Below, piece after piece: positions 38,182-48,005 of a DNA stretch of 64,000 nt (position 1 is the stretch's first letter; every line of letters starts with the position of its first letter). The notes beneath the pieces are model-generated. The model was not told the DNA's origin and searched no databases. It saw only the letters and a program-made list of their open reading frames with translations. Position numbers and translations under genes: made by a program. Source of the DNA: Mycobacterium sp. SMC-8 (GTDB taxonomy: Bacteria > Actinomycetota > Actinomycetes > Mycobacteriales > Mycobacteriaceae); NCBI RefSeq assembly GCF_025263565.1, contig NZ_CP079865.1:6324001-6388000 (forward strand), given 5' to 3'.

Positions 38182-39312
38182 GTGATGACATCTACACCGA
38201 CTGACCTGGAAGCGGCGGTCCGTTCCGCGCTGGCCAAGGTGATCGACCCCGAACTCCGGCGGCCGATCACCGAAGTGGGCATGGTCAAGAACGTCACGGT
38301 CGACCCCGACTCCTCGGTTCACGTCGAGATCTACCTGACCACCGCGGCGTGCCCGAAGAAGACCGAGATCTCGGACCGCGTCACCCGCGCGGTGCGCGAC
38401 GTCCCCGGCACCGGCGCGGTGAAGGTCACTCTCGACGTGATGAACGACGAGCAGCGGGCTGAACTGCGCAGGCAACTGCGCGGTGACTCCCGCGAACCCG
38501 TGATCCCATTCGCCCAACCTGGATCGCTGACCCGGGTCTACGCGGTCGCGTCCGGTAAGGGCGGTGTCGGAAAGTCCAGTGTCACTGTGAATCTGGCTGC
38601 CGCGATGGCCGCCCGTGGGTTGTCGGTCGGGCTGCTCGACGCCGACATCTACGGGCATTCCGTGCCTCGGATGATGGGCACCACCGATCGGCCCACCCAG
38701 GTCGACTCGATGATCCTGCCACCCGTCTCCCATGACGTGCGGGTCATCTCGATCGCGATGTTCACCCAGGGCAACACCCCCGTGGTGTGGCGCGGACCGA
38801 TGCTGCACCGCGCGCTGCAGCAGTTCCTCGCCGACGTCTACTGGGGCGACCTGGACGTCCTGCTGCTCGATCTGCCTCCAGGCACCGGAGACATCGCGAT
38901 CTCGGTCGCTCAGCTGATCCCCGGCGCCGAGATCCTGGTGGTCACCACCCCGCAGCTGGCCGCCGCCGAGGTGGCCGAACGGGCCGGCGCGATCGCGCTG
39001 CAGACCCGTCAGCGCATCGCCGGCGTGGTGGAGAACATGGTCGACGGCCCCGTCATCAAGATGTTCGGCGAGGGTGGCGGCCGCCACGTCGCGGAGAGCC
39101 TGTCCCGCGCCGTCGGCGCCGACGTGCCGCTGCTGGGCCAAGTGCCGTTGGATCCGGCGCTGGTGACCGCCGGCGACTCGGGCGTGCCGCTGGTTCTCAG
39201 CGCACCCGACTCCGCCGCCGGTCAGGAACTGCGCAAGATCGCCGACGCACTGTCCAGCCGCAAGCGTGGACTGGCCGGGATGTCGCTGGGACTGGATCCC
39301 GCCGGCCGCTAG
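38182..39312 (+). CDS. mrp: Mrp/ApbC-type P-loop ATPase, Fe-S cluster carrier family
   Basis: A 376-aa protein orthologous to Rv1229c. The N-terminal MIP18/DUF59 domain (about 1-90) contains A-A-C-P-K-K-T. The ParA/MinD-like ATPase domain has deviant Walker A G-K-G-G-V-G-K-S-S near 126-134 and D-A-D-I-Y-G-H near 153. Family role: binding and transfer of Fe-S clusters. The C-x-x-C pair usual near V-V-E-N-M is not seen; the segment reads V-V-E-N-M-V-D-G-P-V-I-K. The start is GTG 38182 or ATG 38185, next to a -10. It converges on tatB across a large hairpin. Confidence 0.9.
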   Translation: MMTSTPTDLEAAVRSALAKVIDPELRRPITEVGMVKNVTVDPDSSVHVEIYLTTAACPKKTEISDRVTRAVRDVPGTGAVKVTLDVMNDEQRAELRRQLRGDSREPVIPFAQPGSLTRVYAVASGKGGVGKSSVTVNLAAAMAARGLSVGLLDADIYGHSVPRMMGTTDRPTQVDSMILPPVSHDVRVISIAMFTQGNTPVVWRGPMLHRALQQFLADVYWGDLDVLLLDLPPGTGDIAISVAQLIPGAEILVVTTPQLAAAEVAERAGAIALQTRQRIAGVVENMVDGPVIKMFGEGGGRHVAESLSRAVGADVPLLGQVPLDPALVTAGDSGVPLVLSAPDSAAGQELRKIADALSSRKRGLAGMSLGLDPAGR

Positions 39313-39332
39313 CCGCCCCGGCCCCGTTCGCC

Positions 39333-39387
39333 GAAACCGCATTCCACGCGGCCTTCGGGGCGGCCGGACCGCGTGGAACGCGGTTTC
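39333..39387. terminator. Large bidirectional hairpin between mrp and tatB (family 2 element)
   Basis: 19-bp arms: GAAACCGCATTCCACGCGG at 39333-39351 pairs with 39369-39387, with one G-U wobble position, around a 17-nt loop. It sits between convergent genes, so it can end transcription from both sides. It lacks a T-run, as usual in mycobacteria. The left arm resembles the degenerate element at 30519. Confidence 0.7.
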
Positions 39388-39409
39388 GCCCAGGTTTCCG
39401 CAGCGGCGA

Positions 39410-39898
39410 TCAGGTCGCGTCGGGATCGAACGGCGTCGCAAGCGACTCCGTCCCACCCGAAGACGGCGCGCCCGGGGTCGCCGCACCTGGCGTCGGCGCA
39501 CCTGATGACGGCTGAGCGCCGGGCTCGCGGACATCGTGGGCCGCGGCCGCGGGACCGGGGCCCGACTGGGGCTTCTCCGGCGGGCCGGTCGGCCTGCCGT
39601 TCTGGTCGAATTTGCCGGTGAGGATCGAGTCGTCGCCGTCGAGAAGATGCTTGGTCAACGCCGCGCGCGGCGTCATGCCGCGCAGCTTCTGCAACTCCGA
39701 CAACGGCTCCCGCAGGTCGTCGAAGTCCGAGCCCAGTTCCTGACGCAGCTGCGTGGTCGCACCGGTGACATAGTCACGCACCTGACGCACCGCGTCCGCG
39801 GTCCAGCGGATGGCGCCGGGCAGCCGTTCCGGCCCGAGGATCACCAGACCGGCGATCACCAGGACCAGCATCTCGCCCCAGCCTACGTTCGCGAACAT
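39410..39898 (-). CDS. tatB: Twin-arginine translocase subunit TatB
   Basis: A 162-aa inner-membrane protein. One N-terminal helix ([21 protein letters not shown]), including the conserved E8 and G-P hinge, then an amphipathic helix ([13 protein letters not shown]) and a Pro/Ala/Gly-rich disordered tail. It works with TatC and TatA in export of folded proteins. ATG at 39898 is 4 bp after the htrA stop, so it belongs to the sigE-rseA-htrA-tatB run, as Rv1221-Rv1224. Confidence 0.93.
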   Translation of the reverse strand: MFANVGWGEMLVLVIAGLVILGPERLPGAIRWTADAVRQVRDYVTGATTQLRQELGSDFDDLREPLSELQKLRGMTPRAALTKHLLDGDDSILTGKFDQNGRPTGPPEKPQSGPGPAAAAHDVREPGAQPSSGAPTPGAATPGAPSSGGTESLATPFDPDAT

Positions 39899-39902
39899 GG
39901 CT

Positions 39903-41480
<1,578 letters not shown>

Positions 41481-41879
41481 CTACCGGCGCTTACGGCGGG
41501 AACGCTGGGTGCCGTCAGCCAACTGCGGGTGCTCCACCGGCTGCGGCCTCTCGACCGGAGTGCGGTGGGGAATCTGGGACAGCAGACCCAGCAGATCACT
41601 CGGGATCGCGACCGGGCGTGACTCGCGCAACGCCTCGCGCGCCTGCCGCTGCGCATCGACCTCCAGCGCGCACTCCTGGCACAACGACAGGTGGTGAGCG
41701 GCTCTCAGGTGCGCCGACATGCGCAGCTCGCCGTCGACGAACGCCGCGATCGCCTCGATCGACAGATGCTCTGTCGAACCGAACTGGCGTGGGCCAACCG
41801 GATCACCGGTCTGCGAGGCGAGCTGAGTCGGAAGCCAGGAGAACGCCCGGCGGAACGCATGTCCAGGATCGAATACCAC
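41481..41879 (-). CDS. rseA: Anti-sigma-E factor RseA (zinc-associated)
   Basis: A 132-aa soluble anti-sigma factor orthologous to Rv1222. The ZAS motif H-x3-C-x2-C is complete as H63-L-S-L-C67-Q-E-C70, and the conserved block E-H-L-S-I-E-A-I-A-A-F-V-D-G-E-L-R-M is present. No membrane helix. It holds SigE inactive; in M. tuberculosis release follows oxidation, or PknB phosphorylation and ClpC1P2 cleavage. The GTG at 41879 follows GGAGAGGAG. It lies 90 bp after sigE. The C-terminus (R-S-R-R-K-R-R) is shorter than in M. tuberculosis. Confidence 0.92.
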   Translation of the reverse strand: MVFDPGHAFRRAFSWLPTQLASQTGDPVGPRQFGSTEHLSIEAIAAFVDGELRMSAHLRAAHHLSLCQECALEVDAQRQAREALRESRPVAIPSDLLGLLSQIPHRTPVERPQPVEHPQLADGTQRSRRKRR

Positions 41880-41969
41880 CTGACTCCTCTCCGCTCGGCG
41901 TCGTGTGGGGCGTGCTGCCGACTATGCCCTCGAATGTAGCGCGGCGCGCTGGGCGGCATCGCCCGAATG

Positions 41970-42779
41970 TCAGGCAGACCTGGCGGCGTCCTGTGCGGCG
42001 CCGGCCTCGGCGTGCCGGGCCAGATACTCGCGCAGAGCCTGCCGGCCCCGGTGGATACGACTGCGGACGGTGCCCAGTTTGACACCGAGCGTCGCGCCGA
42101 TCTCCTCGTAGGACAGCCCCTCGATGTCGCACAGGACAACGGCGGCGCGGAACTCCGGAGCCAACGAGTCGAGTGCGGCCTGCAGGTCCGGCCCCAGCCG
42201 GGAGTCGTGGTAGATCTGCTCGGGGTTGGGCTCGTCGGCGGGCACCCGGTCGTAGTCCTCGGGCAGCGCCTCCATCCGGATCCGGCCGCGGCGGCGCACC
42301 ATGTCGAGGAACAGGTTGGTGGTGATTCTGTGCAGCCAGCCCTCGAACGTGCCCGGCTGATAGTTCTGCACCGAACGGAAGACGCGGATGAACGTCTCCT
42401 GGGTCAGGTCCTCGGCGTCGTGCTGGTTGCCGGAGAGCCGGTAGGCCAGGCGGTACACCCGGTCGGCGTGCTGGCGGACGAGTTCATCCCAGCTCGGCAT
42501 CGCGGTCTTGTCGCCGGTGGCGTCGAACACCGCCGTGCCGGTCAACTCATCGGCCGGTTCCACCCACTCGGCATCGGTGAACTGCTCCAGATGCGCCATG
42601 GTCACCGGAGCGGCCACAGGAGCGGAGACAGGGCCGTGTGTGATGGTCGTCGGAACCTCCAGGTCGTGCGGAGAGCGGCCCCCGGTTGACGGCTGCTCGT
42701 TGTCGACAACAACACGTGCCGGGACCTTGTTCCCGGCACGCGAGGAGTCGGTGCGTGCGCTGAATGCGCCGTCTGTCAT
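41970..42779 (-). CDS. sigE: ECF sigma factor SigE
   Basis: A 269-aa RNA polymerase sigma factor for envelope and surface stress, orthologous to Rv1221. Region 2 ([18 protein letters not shown] through [10 protein letters not shown]) and region 4 ([22 protein letters not shown]) are intact. The N-terminal 75 residues are poorly conserved; the match to M. tuberculosis begins near W-V-E-P. ATG at 42779 has AGGAGA upstream; the frame opens further to 42932 without a better site, and several start sites are known in M. tuberculosis. It is divergent from the methyltransferase gene. Confidence 0.93.
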   Translation of the reverse strand: MTDGAFSARTDSSRAGNKVPARVVVDNEQPSTGGRSPHDLEVPTTITHGPVSAPVAAPVTMAHLEQFTDAEWVEPADELTGTAVFDATGDKTAMPSWDELVRQHADRVYRLAYRLSGNQHDAEDLTQETFIRVFRSVQNYQPGTFEGWLHRITTNLFLDMVRRRGRIRMEALPEDYDRVPADEPNPEQIYHDSRLGPDLQAALDSLAPEFRAAVVLCDIEGLSYEEIGATLGVKLGTVRSRIHRGRQALREYLARHAEAGAAQDAARSA

Positions 42780-42945
42780 GCGATCACCGTCTCCTGTGCT
42801 GGTGTGGCGGGCATATGAGCAAACTGAACTTTTCCTGAGAAACATCGCTACCCGTTTTCGACCAGCGGAAACCGACCTGCCCGACAGACGCTCCCGGCGT
42901 CGCGGGCCGGGCGTGTCGCACACGCGGACCACGCGGACTTGGCTC

Positions 42946-42951
42946 TACGCT
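42946..42951 (+). promoter_or_regulatory. -10 element TACGCT for the O-methyltransferase
   Basis: TACGCT is 6 nt before the ATG at 42958, giving a leaderless transcript. Confidence 0.55.
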
Positions 42952-42957
42952 GCGGGC

Positions 42958-43638
42958 ATGGCCAGCACCGACGAGCCCGGCGCCGAGTCCGGCGATTCCA
43001 CCGCGCGGGCCCGTCGGGCGGAAGCGATCGTCAACCACGCCGAACACTCGATCTCTGAGGACGACATCGTCGCCGCGGCCCGTGAGCGCGCAGTCGACAT
43101 CGGCGCCGGCGCGGTGACCCCCGCCGTCGGCGCGCTGCTGTGTGTGCTCGCGAAGCTGACCGGAGCGCGCGCGGTCGTCGAGGTCGGCACCGGCGCCGGC
43201 GTGAGCGGCCTGTGGTTGCTCTCGGGCATGCGCGAGGACGGCGTGCTCACCACCATCGACGTCGAACCCGAGCACCAGCGCATCGCCAAGCAGGCGTTCA
43301 CCGAGGCAGGGGTGGGCCCGGGCCGGACCAGGCTGATCAGCGGCCGCGCCCAGGAGGTGCTGACCCGGCTGGCCGACGAGTCCTACGACCTGGTGTTCAT
43401 CGACGCCACACCGGCCGACCAGCCCCACTTCGTCACCGAAGGCGTGCGACTGCTGCGCCCCGGCGGCGCGATCGTCGTGCACCGCTCCGCGCTCGGCGGC
43501 CGGGCCGGTGACGCCTCGGCCAAGGACAGCGAGGTCGCCGCGGTGCGCGAGGCGGCCCGTTTGATCGCCGAGGACGACCGGCTGACGCCGGTGCTCATCC
43601 CGCTCGGCGACGGCCTGCTCGTGGCTGCCCGGGACTAA
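42958..43638 (+). CDS. SAM-dependent O-methyltransferase (Rv1220c-like)
   Basis: A 226-aa class I methyltransferase of the catechol/caffeoyl-CoA O-methyltransferase family. The SAM motif is [12 protein letters not shown] near residues 74-85, acidic motif T-I-D-V-E near 98, and metal-type L-V-F-I-D-A near 142. M. tuberculosis Rv1220c is similar and was proposed to be secreted or cell-wall associated, but no signal peptide is seen here. The frame opens to 42508, antisense through sigE; the close -10 fixes ATG at 42958. The methyl acceptor is unknown. Confidence 0.88.
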   Translation: MASTDEPGAESGDSTARARRAEAIVNHAEHSISEDDIVAAARERAVDIGAGAVTPAVGALLCVLAKLTGARAVVEVGTGAGVSGLWLLSGMREDGVLTTIDVEPEHQRIAKQAFTEAGVGPGRTRLISGRAQEVLTRLADESYDLVFIDATPADQPHFVTEGVRLLRPGGAIVVHRSALGGRAGDASAKDSEVAAVREAARLIAEDDRLTPVLIPLGDGLLVAARD

Positions 43639-43668
43639 GGCTTTTCCCTTTCCACTCCCCGCCCCCGC

Positions 43669-43728
43669 GGAATAGCGTTGCCGGCTGCACTCAGGCCTCC
43701 GGTATGAGTGACCAGGAACGGCTATTCC
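43669..43728. repeat. Inverted repeat GGAATAGC...GCTATTCC
   Basis: 8-bp perfect arms (43669-43676, 43721-43728), extendable to 11 bp with one bulge, around 44 nt. It follows the methyltransferase stop and may be a terminator. The rest of this 162-bp gap holds three TTGAC motifs, the last being the -35 for the tetR gene. Confidence 0.5.
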
Positions 43729-43763
43729 GGCGCTTCTTGACGAATCCTTGACGGGTCTGATCC

Positions 43764-43812
43764 TTGACCGCCTACTGAACGAGCGTTTAATGTACTGAAC
43801 ATGCGTTCAGCA
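43764..43812 (+). promoter_or_regulatory. tetR promoter with tandem TetR operators
   Basis: Promoter TTGACC (43764-43769), an 18-nt spacer, and TAATGT (43788-43793), then 7 nt to the ATG at 43801. Two 20-bp repeats lie back to back: 43773-43792 (CTGAAC-GAGC-GTTTAA) and 43793-43812 (CTGAAC-ATGC-GTTCAG). The second is a perfect palindrome and contains the start codon. Binding would cover the -10, the transcript start and the start codon, so autorepression is expected. Confidence 0.65.
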
Positions 43813-44457
43813 GATGATCTGACCGCGGTGGCGCGGATCCGCGACGCCGCGGTCGACCTTTTCGGCCGCGATGGCTTCGGGGTGAGCGTGCGGGCGATCG
43901 CGGCGGCCGCAGGTGTCAGCCCCGGCCTGGTGATCCATCACTTCGGCTCCAAGGAGGGCCTGCGCAAGGCGTGCGACGACTTCGTCACCGAGACCGTGCG
44001 GGCCAGCAAGACCGAGACGATCCAGTCCTCCGATCCGGCGACGTGGTTAGCCCAGATGGCCGAGATCGAGGAGTACGCCCCGCTGATGGCCTACCTGGTA
44101 CGCAGCATGCAGTCCGGTGGCGATCTGGCAAAAGCGTTCTGGCGCACCATGATCGACAATGCCGAGCAGTACATCGAGGAGGGGGTGCGGGCCGGCACCG
44201 TCAAGCCGAGCGCGGATCCGTTGGGCAGGGCGCGATTCCTGGCGATGGCCGCCGGCGGCGGCTTCCTGCTCTACCTGCAGTTACACGACGACCCGACAGA
44301 CCTGCGGGCGGTGCTGCGCGACTACAGCGAGGACATGGTGCTGCCCGCCCTGGAGCTCTACACCAACGGTCTGATGGCCGACTCCATCATGTACGACGCG
44401 TTCCTCGCTCAACGGCAGCGAGGCATCGGATTCACCGAAGGAGCGCACGATGACTGA
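43801..44457 (+). CDS. TetR-family repressor of the ABC exporter (Rv1219c-like)
   Basis: A 218-aa regulator. HTH in the first 50 residues (V-S-V-R-A-I-A-A-A-A-G-V-S-P-G-L-V-I-H-H-F-G-S-K); the remainder is a helical ligand domain with a C-terminal extension. It starts within its own operator. The stop overlaps the ABC ATPase start by 8 bp, so the three genes form one unit. In M. tuberculosis Rv1219c represses Rv1218c-Rv1217c, a multidrug exporter; the same control is inferred here from the tandem operators. Confidence 0.9.
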   Translation: MRSADDLTAVARIRDAAVDLFGRDGFGVSVRAIAAAAGVSPGLVIHHFGSKEGLRKACDDFVTETVRASKTETIQSSDPATWLAQMAEIEEYAPLMAYLVRSMQSGGDLAKAFWRTMIDNAEQYIEEGVRAGTVKPSADPLGRARFLAMAAGGGFLLYLQLHDDPTDLRAVLRDYSEDMVLPALELYTNGLMADSIMYDAFLAQRQRGIGFTEGAHDD

Positions 44458-45355
44458 CCGCACACCGGCCGTAGACATCCAGGGATTGCGAAAGTCCTTC
44501 GGCCGCACCAAGGCTCTGGACGGACTCGACCTCACCGTCGCTCCCGGCACCGTCGCCGGATTCCTCGGCCCCAACGGCTCCGGCAAGTCCACCACCATCC
44601 GGGTGCTGCTCGGGCTGCTGCGGGCCGACGGCGGCACGGTCTCGCTGCTGGGCGGTGATCCGTGGCACGACGCGGTCGCTTTGCATCGCCGGATCGCCTA
44701 TGTGCCTGGCGATGTCACTCTGTGGCCCAACCTGACCGGGATGCAGGCCATCGACTTCCTGGCCGGGCTGCGGGGTGCGGACACCGTGGACCGGGCGCGT
44801 CGTGACGAACTCATCGAACGCTTCGAACTCGACCCGCACAAGAAGGCCCGCACGTACTCCAAGGGCAACCGTCAGAAGGTCGCGATCATCGCTGCGTTCA
44901 GCACCCGCAGTGAACTGTTCGTGCTGGATGAGCCGACCTCGGGCCTGGACCCGCTGATGGAACAGGCTTTTCAGCAGTGCGTGCGCGAGGTCGCCGGCCA
45001 GGGCGCAGCGGTCCTGCTGTCCAGCCACATCCTGGCCGAGGTCGAGAAGCTCTGTGACACAGTGACCATCGTGCGCGCCGGGCGGACCGTGCGGTCCGGA
45101 GCACTGGCAGACCTGCGATATCTGATGCGCACCACCGTCACCGCACGCACCCGGGGGGACCGCAGCCGACTGGAACGTGCGCCCTATATCCACGACCTGC
45201 GCACCGACGACGGGGATCTGCGGTTCTCGGTCGACCGTGGTGATCTCGACCGCGCCATGGCCGATCTCAGCAGCCTCGGCATCGACGAGCTGACCGTCGC
45301 ACCGACCTCGCTGGAGGACCTGTTCCTCCGCGAGTATCAGGGGGCCGGGCGATGA
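44450..45355 (+). CDS. ABC exporter ATPase (Rv1218c-like)
   Basis: A 301-aa DrrA/CcmA-type ATPase. Walker A G-P-N-G-S-G-K-S-T near 38-46, signature Y-S-K-G-N-R-Q-K near 138, Walker B L-F-V-L-D-E-P-T-S-G-L-D near 157-168, and switch histidine in L-L-S-S-H. A C-terminal about 80-residue domain follows. It pairs with the next gene, the permease, with a 4-bp ATGA overlap. Known of the M. tuberculosis homologue: efflux of diverse drugs including novobiocin and pyrroles. Expression should depend on the upstream TetR gene. Confidence 0.92.
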   Translation: MTDRTPAVDIQGLRKSFGRTKALDGLDLTVAPGTVAGFLGPNGSGKSTTIRVLLGLLRADGGTVSLLGGDPWHDAVALHRRIAYVPGDVTLWPNLTGMQAIDFLAGLRGADTVDRARRDELIERFELDPHKKARTYSKGNRQKVAIIAAFSTRSELFVLDEPTSGLDPLMEQAFQQCVREVAGQGAAVLLSSHILAEVEKLCDTVTIVRAGRTVRSGALADLRYLMRTTVTARTRGDRSRLERAPYIHDLRTDDGDLRFSVDRGDLDRAMADLSSLGIDELTVAPTSLEDLFLREYQGAGR

Positions 45356-46977
45356 GCACCGCCGTCGAGTTGCGCTTCGGAGGTCCACGGCACGCCTCCG
45401 GGACGTCGAGCTCACCGTGGACGGGCACCGCCCGGCTGGTCGGCCTCGCGCTGCGGCGTGACCGCATCCGGTTGTCCGTGTGGATCGTGGCCCTGACCGC
45501 GATGATGGCCTACTCCCCCGGCACCATCGAGCTGGCCTACCCTGAGGAGATTCAGCGCCAGGCCAGGGTGGACCTGCTGAAGACCCCCGCCGGGATGATG
45601 CTGGGCGGGCCGATGTTCGGTGTCAAAGAGACCGAGCTCGGTGCGATGGTGGCCAACGAACTGATGCTCACACTGATCATTGCCACGTCGATCCTGGCCG
45701 TGCTCACGGTAATTCGGCATACCCGGGCCGAGGAGGAAAGCGGCACAGCAGAACTGGTGCTGTCCTCGGCCGTCGGCCGCTACGCGCGCACCACCGCGGC
45801 ACTGGCGGTGGTGGCGGCCGTCAACGTCGTTCTCGCCGCGACGATGACCGCGGCCACGGCCGCCAACGGCTTCGACGTGGTGAACTCCGCCGCAATGTGT
45901 CTCGGGGTCACCGCGGTCGCCACACTGTTCGGCGCCGTCGCCGCAGTCACCGCGCAGATGTGGCGGTCGGCGCGGGCCGCAACGGGAGCCGCCATGGCCG
46001 TCCTCGCCGCGGCCGCGCTCATCCGCGGCGTGGGCGATGTCATCGACCCGGCGGGCAGCCCTCTGAGCTGGGTCTCGCCCATCGCGTGGGCCCAGCAGAT
46101 GCGGGCCTTCGTCGAGTTGCGTTGGTGGCCGTTGATTCCGCTGCTACTGCTGGCGCTGATCCTGATCGCCGCGGCGGCGGGGCTGGAGGCGCGCCGCCAG
46201 TACGACGAAGGCACGATCGCGTCGAGGAGTGAACGCCCCGGCGCCCGGCCGGTACGGGGCCTGCTCGCGCTGCACCTGCGTTTGCAGCGCGGTCAGACGA
46301 TCGGATGGTCGGTCGGCCTGTTCGCCGCGGGCTTGGCCTTCGGTTCGATGACGGACTCGCTGCTGGATGCCGCCCGGGACAACGAGCTGATCGCCGCGAT
46401 CGTCTCGGACCAGGGAGTGGACGGGGTCTACACGACGATGTCGCAGTTCCTCGCCGCCGCTGCGGCCGCCTACGTGGTGTCCGCGGTGTTGCGCGTGTAC
46501 GGCGACGAGCAGTCCGGTCTGGGCGAAGCGGTTCTGGCAGGAGCGGTTTCGCGAGAGCGGTGGTTGTTGAGCGCGGTGGCCTCGGCGGTGCTCGGCGCGA
46601 CGGTGTTGATGTTCTTCGCAGGCATGGGCAACGGCCTCGGCGCCGGACTGACCCTCGGTGAGCCCGTCACGGTGCTCAGGCTCACCGTGGCCGGGCTGGC
46701 GTTCGTGCCGGCCCTGGCGGTGCTGGCCGGCGTCGCCGCGCTGTCGGTCGCGCTCCGTCAGGCCTGGACCGCCTGGCTGGCCGTGACTTTCGTCGTGGCC
46801 GCGTTGTACCTCGGCGCACTGCTGCGGCTGCCCGACTGGCTGCTCGACCTCTCGCCGGTGGGCCACACCACCTACCCGAACGAGGTTCCCACCCTCGCTT
46901 GGATCGTGATGTGCTGCGTGGGAGCGGCTTTGGCGGTGATCGCAGCCGGACTGTACCGGAACCGCGACGCGGTCTGA
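45352..46977 (+). CDS. ABC exporter permease (Rv1217c-like)
   Basis: A 541-aa integral membrane protein with about twelve hydrophobic segments arranged as two six-helix halves, typical of the double-size permeases that work with one DrrA-like ATPase. Examples are A-A-T-A-A-N-G-F-D-V-V-N between helices in the first half and the related A-G-A-V-S-R-E-R-W-L-L-S in the second. It is translationally coupled to the ATPase. A degraded methyltransferase gene starts 20 bp downstream. Confidence 0.9.
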   Translation: MSTAVELRFGGPRHASGTSSSPWTGTARLVGLALRRDRIRLSVWIVALTAMMAYSPGTIELAYPEEIQRQARVDLLKTPAGMMLGGPMFGVKETELGAMVANELMLTLIIATSILAVLTVIRHTRAEEESGTAELVLSSAVGRYARTTAALAVVAAVNVVLAATMTAATAANGFDVVNSAAMCLGVTAVATLFGAVAAVTAQMWRSARAATGAAMAVLAAAALIRGVGDVIDPAGSPLSWVSPIAWAQQMRAFVELRWWPLIPLLLLALILIAAAAGLEARRQYDEGTIASRSERPGARPVRGLLALHLRLQRGQTIGWSVGLFAAGLAFGSMTDSLLDAARDNELIAAIVSDQGVDGVYTTMSQFLAAAAAAYVVSAVLRVYGDEQSGLGEAVLAGAVSRERWLLSAVASAVLGATVLMFFAGMGNGLGAGLTLGEPVTVLRLTVAGLAFVPALAVLAGVAALSVALRQAWTAWLAVTFVVAALYLGALLRLPDWLLDLSPVGHTTYPNEVPTLAWIVMCCVGAALAVIAAGLYRNRDAV

Positions 46978-46996
46978 AATCGGCGGGAGGCCGACC

Positions 46997-47395
46997 GTGG
47001 AGCTGATCGCACAAGCGCTCGCGTCGAGGGTGTCGGTGCGGTGTTCTTCGCCGCGGAGACCCGGCCCGCCCAGCGGGTCATCATCACCGCGACGACGGCG
47101 CTTGTCGCTGTGACCTTCGCGATGTCGGCGCTGGATCACCGGTTCGGCTGGTCGTCGGTGCCGGTGTGGCTGGTTGTCGTCAGCAACGTCATGGTGGCCG
47201 CCGGGCTGGGGGCGGCTGCGCTGGTGATCGTGCAGAACCACTACGCGGCCGTGACCGTGCGGGTGCAAGCCGGTCCGCCGCTGGCGTCGACCGGCCTGTA
47301 CGGGCTGGTGGTGGCACGCATCCTCGACGAGGAGACCCCAGCGGGTGCGTTACCGGCTGGTCCCCGGGATGTGGCGATCGCCGCATACTGATCGG
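46997..47395 (+). pseudogene. Degraded isoprenylcysteine carboxyl methyltransferase (ICMT)-family gene
   Basis: Remains of a membrane methyltransferase normally about 220 aa, in the Rv1216c position. The intact start (GGGAGG, then GTG 46997, V-E-L-I-A-Q-A-L-A-S-R-V) runs into a stop after about 40 codons. A second frame from 47041 gives the middle of the family (E-T-R-P-A-Q-R, D-H-R-F-G-W-S, N-H-Y-A-A-V-T-V, S-T-G-L-Y-G-L-V), then jumps to R-I-L-D-E-E, missing about 50 residues with the R-H-P-M-Y active region. A third frame at 47345 supplies the C-terminal V-R-Y-R-L-V-P-G-M-W. Three lesions make it non-functional. Confidence 0.8.
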
Positions 47396-47977
47396 ATGGA
47401 GCTGCTCACCGGGTTCGGCCTGGCCACGGCGGCGGGACTGAACGCCTACATCCCGCTGCTCGCGCTCGGGCTGCTTGCGCGGTTCACCGACCTGGTCACG
47501 CTGCCCGCGGGCTGGGCCTGGCTGGAGAACGGCTGGGTGATGACGATCGTCGCGGTGCTGCTGGCCGTCGAGATCGTCGCCGACAAGGTGCCCGCGCTCG
47601 ACACCGTCAACGACACCGTGCAGACGTTCGTCCGTCCCACCGCGGGCGGCATCGTGTTCGGTTCCGGCACCGCGGCCCAGACGACGGCGGTCACCGACCC
47701 GGGAGCGTTCGCCCAATCCGGTCAGTGGATCCCGGTCGCGGTCGGAGCAGTGGTGGCCTTGGCGGTGTCGCTGACCAAGTCGACGGTGCGGCCCGCGGCC
47801 AACGTCGCGACGGGCGGGGTCGCTGCACCCGTGCTGAGCACCACCGAGGACGTGATCAGCATCGGGCTGGCCTTCGTCGCGATCCTGGTCCCCATCCTCG
47901 TCCTGGTGATCACCGTCGCGCTGGCGTGGGCCGCCGTGCGGTTGATCCGGCGCCGTCGCTCCCCGCGCGCCACCTGA
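47396..47977 (+). CDS. DUF4126 membrane protein
   Basis: A 193-aa protein with about five membrane segments matching DUF4126: L-T-G-F-G-L-A-T-A-A-G-L-N-A-Y-I-P-L-L at the N-terminus, then E-I-V-A-D-K-V-P-A-L-D, and a final helix before a basic tail R-R-R-R-S-P-R-A. I start it at ATG 47396; an in-frame upstream GTG at 47345 would only add the C-terminal scrap of the decayed ICMT gene. The function is unknown. Family members are small polytopic proteins with E and D residues inside the membrane, which hints at transport. Confidence 0.8.
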   Translation: MELLTGFGLATAAGLNAYIPLLALGLLARFTDLVTLPAGWAWLENGWVMTIVAVLLAVEIVADKVPALDTVNDTVQTFVRPTAGGIVFGSGTAAQTTAVTDPGAFAQSGQWIPVAVGAVVALAVSLTKSTVRPAANVATGGVAAPVLSTTEDVISIGLAFVAILVPILVLVITVALAWAAVRLIRRRRSPRAT

Positions 47978-48005
47978 ACCGCGCGCCACTGGGTACCCCG
48001 TCGCC

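Noticed and set aside
42780..42932. N-terminal extension of SigE
   Set aside because: In frame but without ribosome binding site; residues do not resemble SigE. ATG 42779 has AGGAGA.
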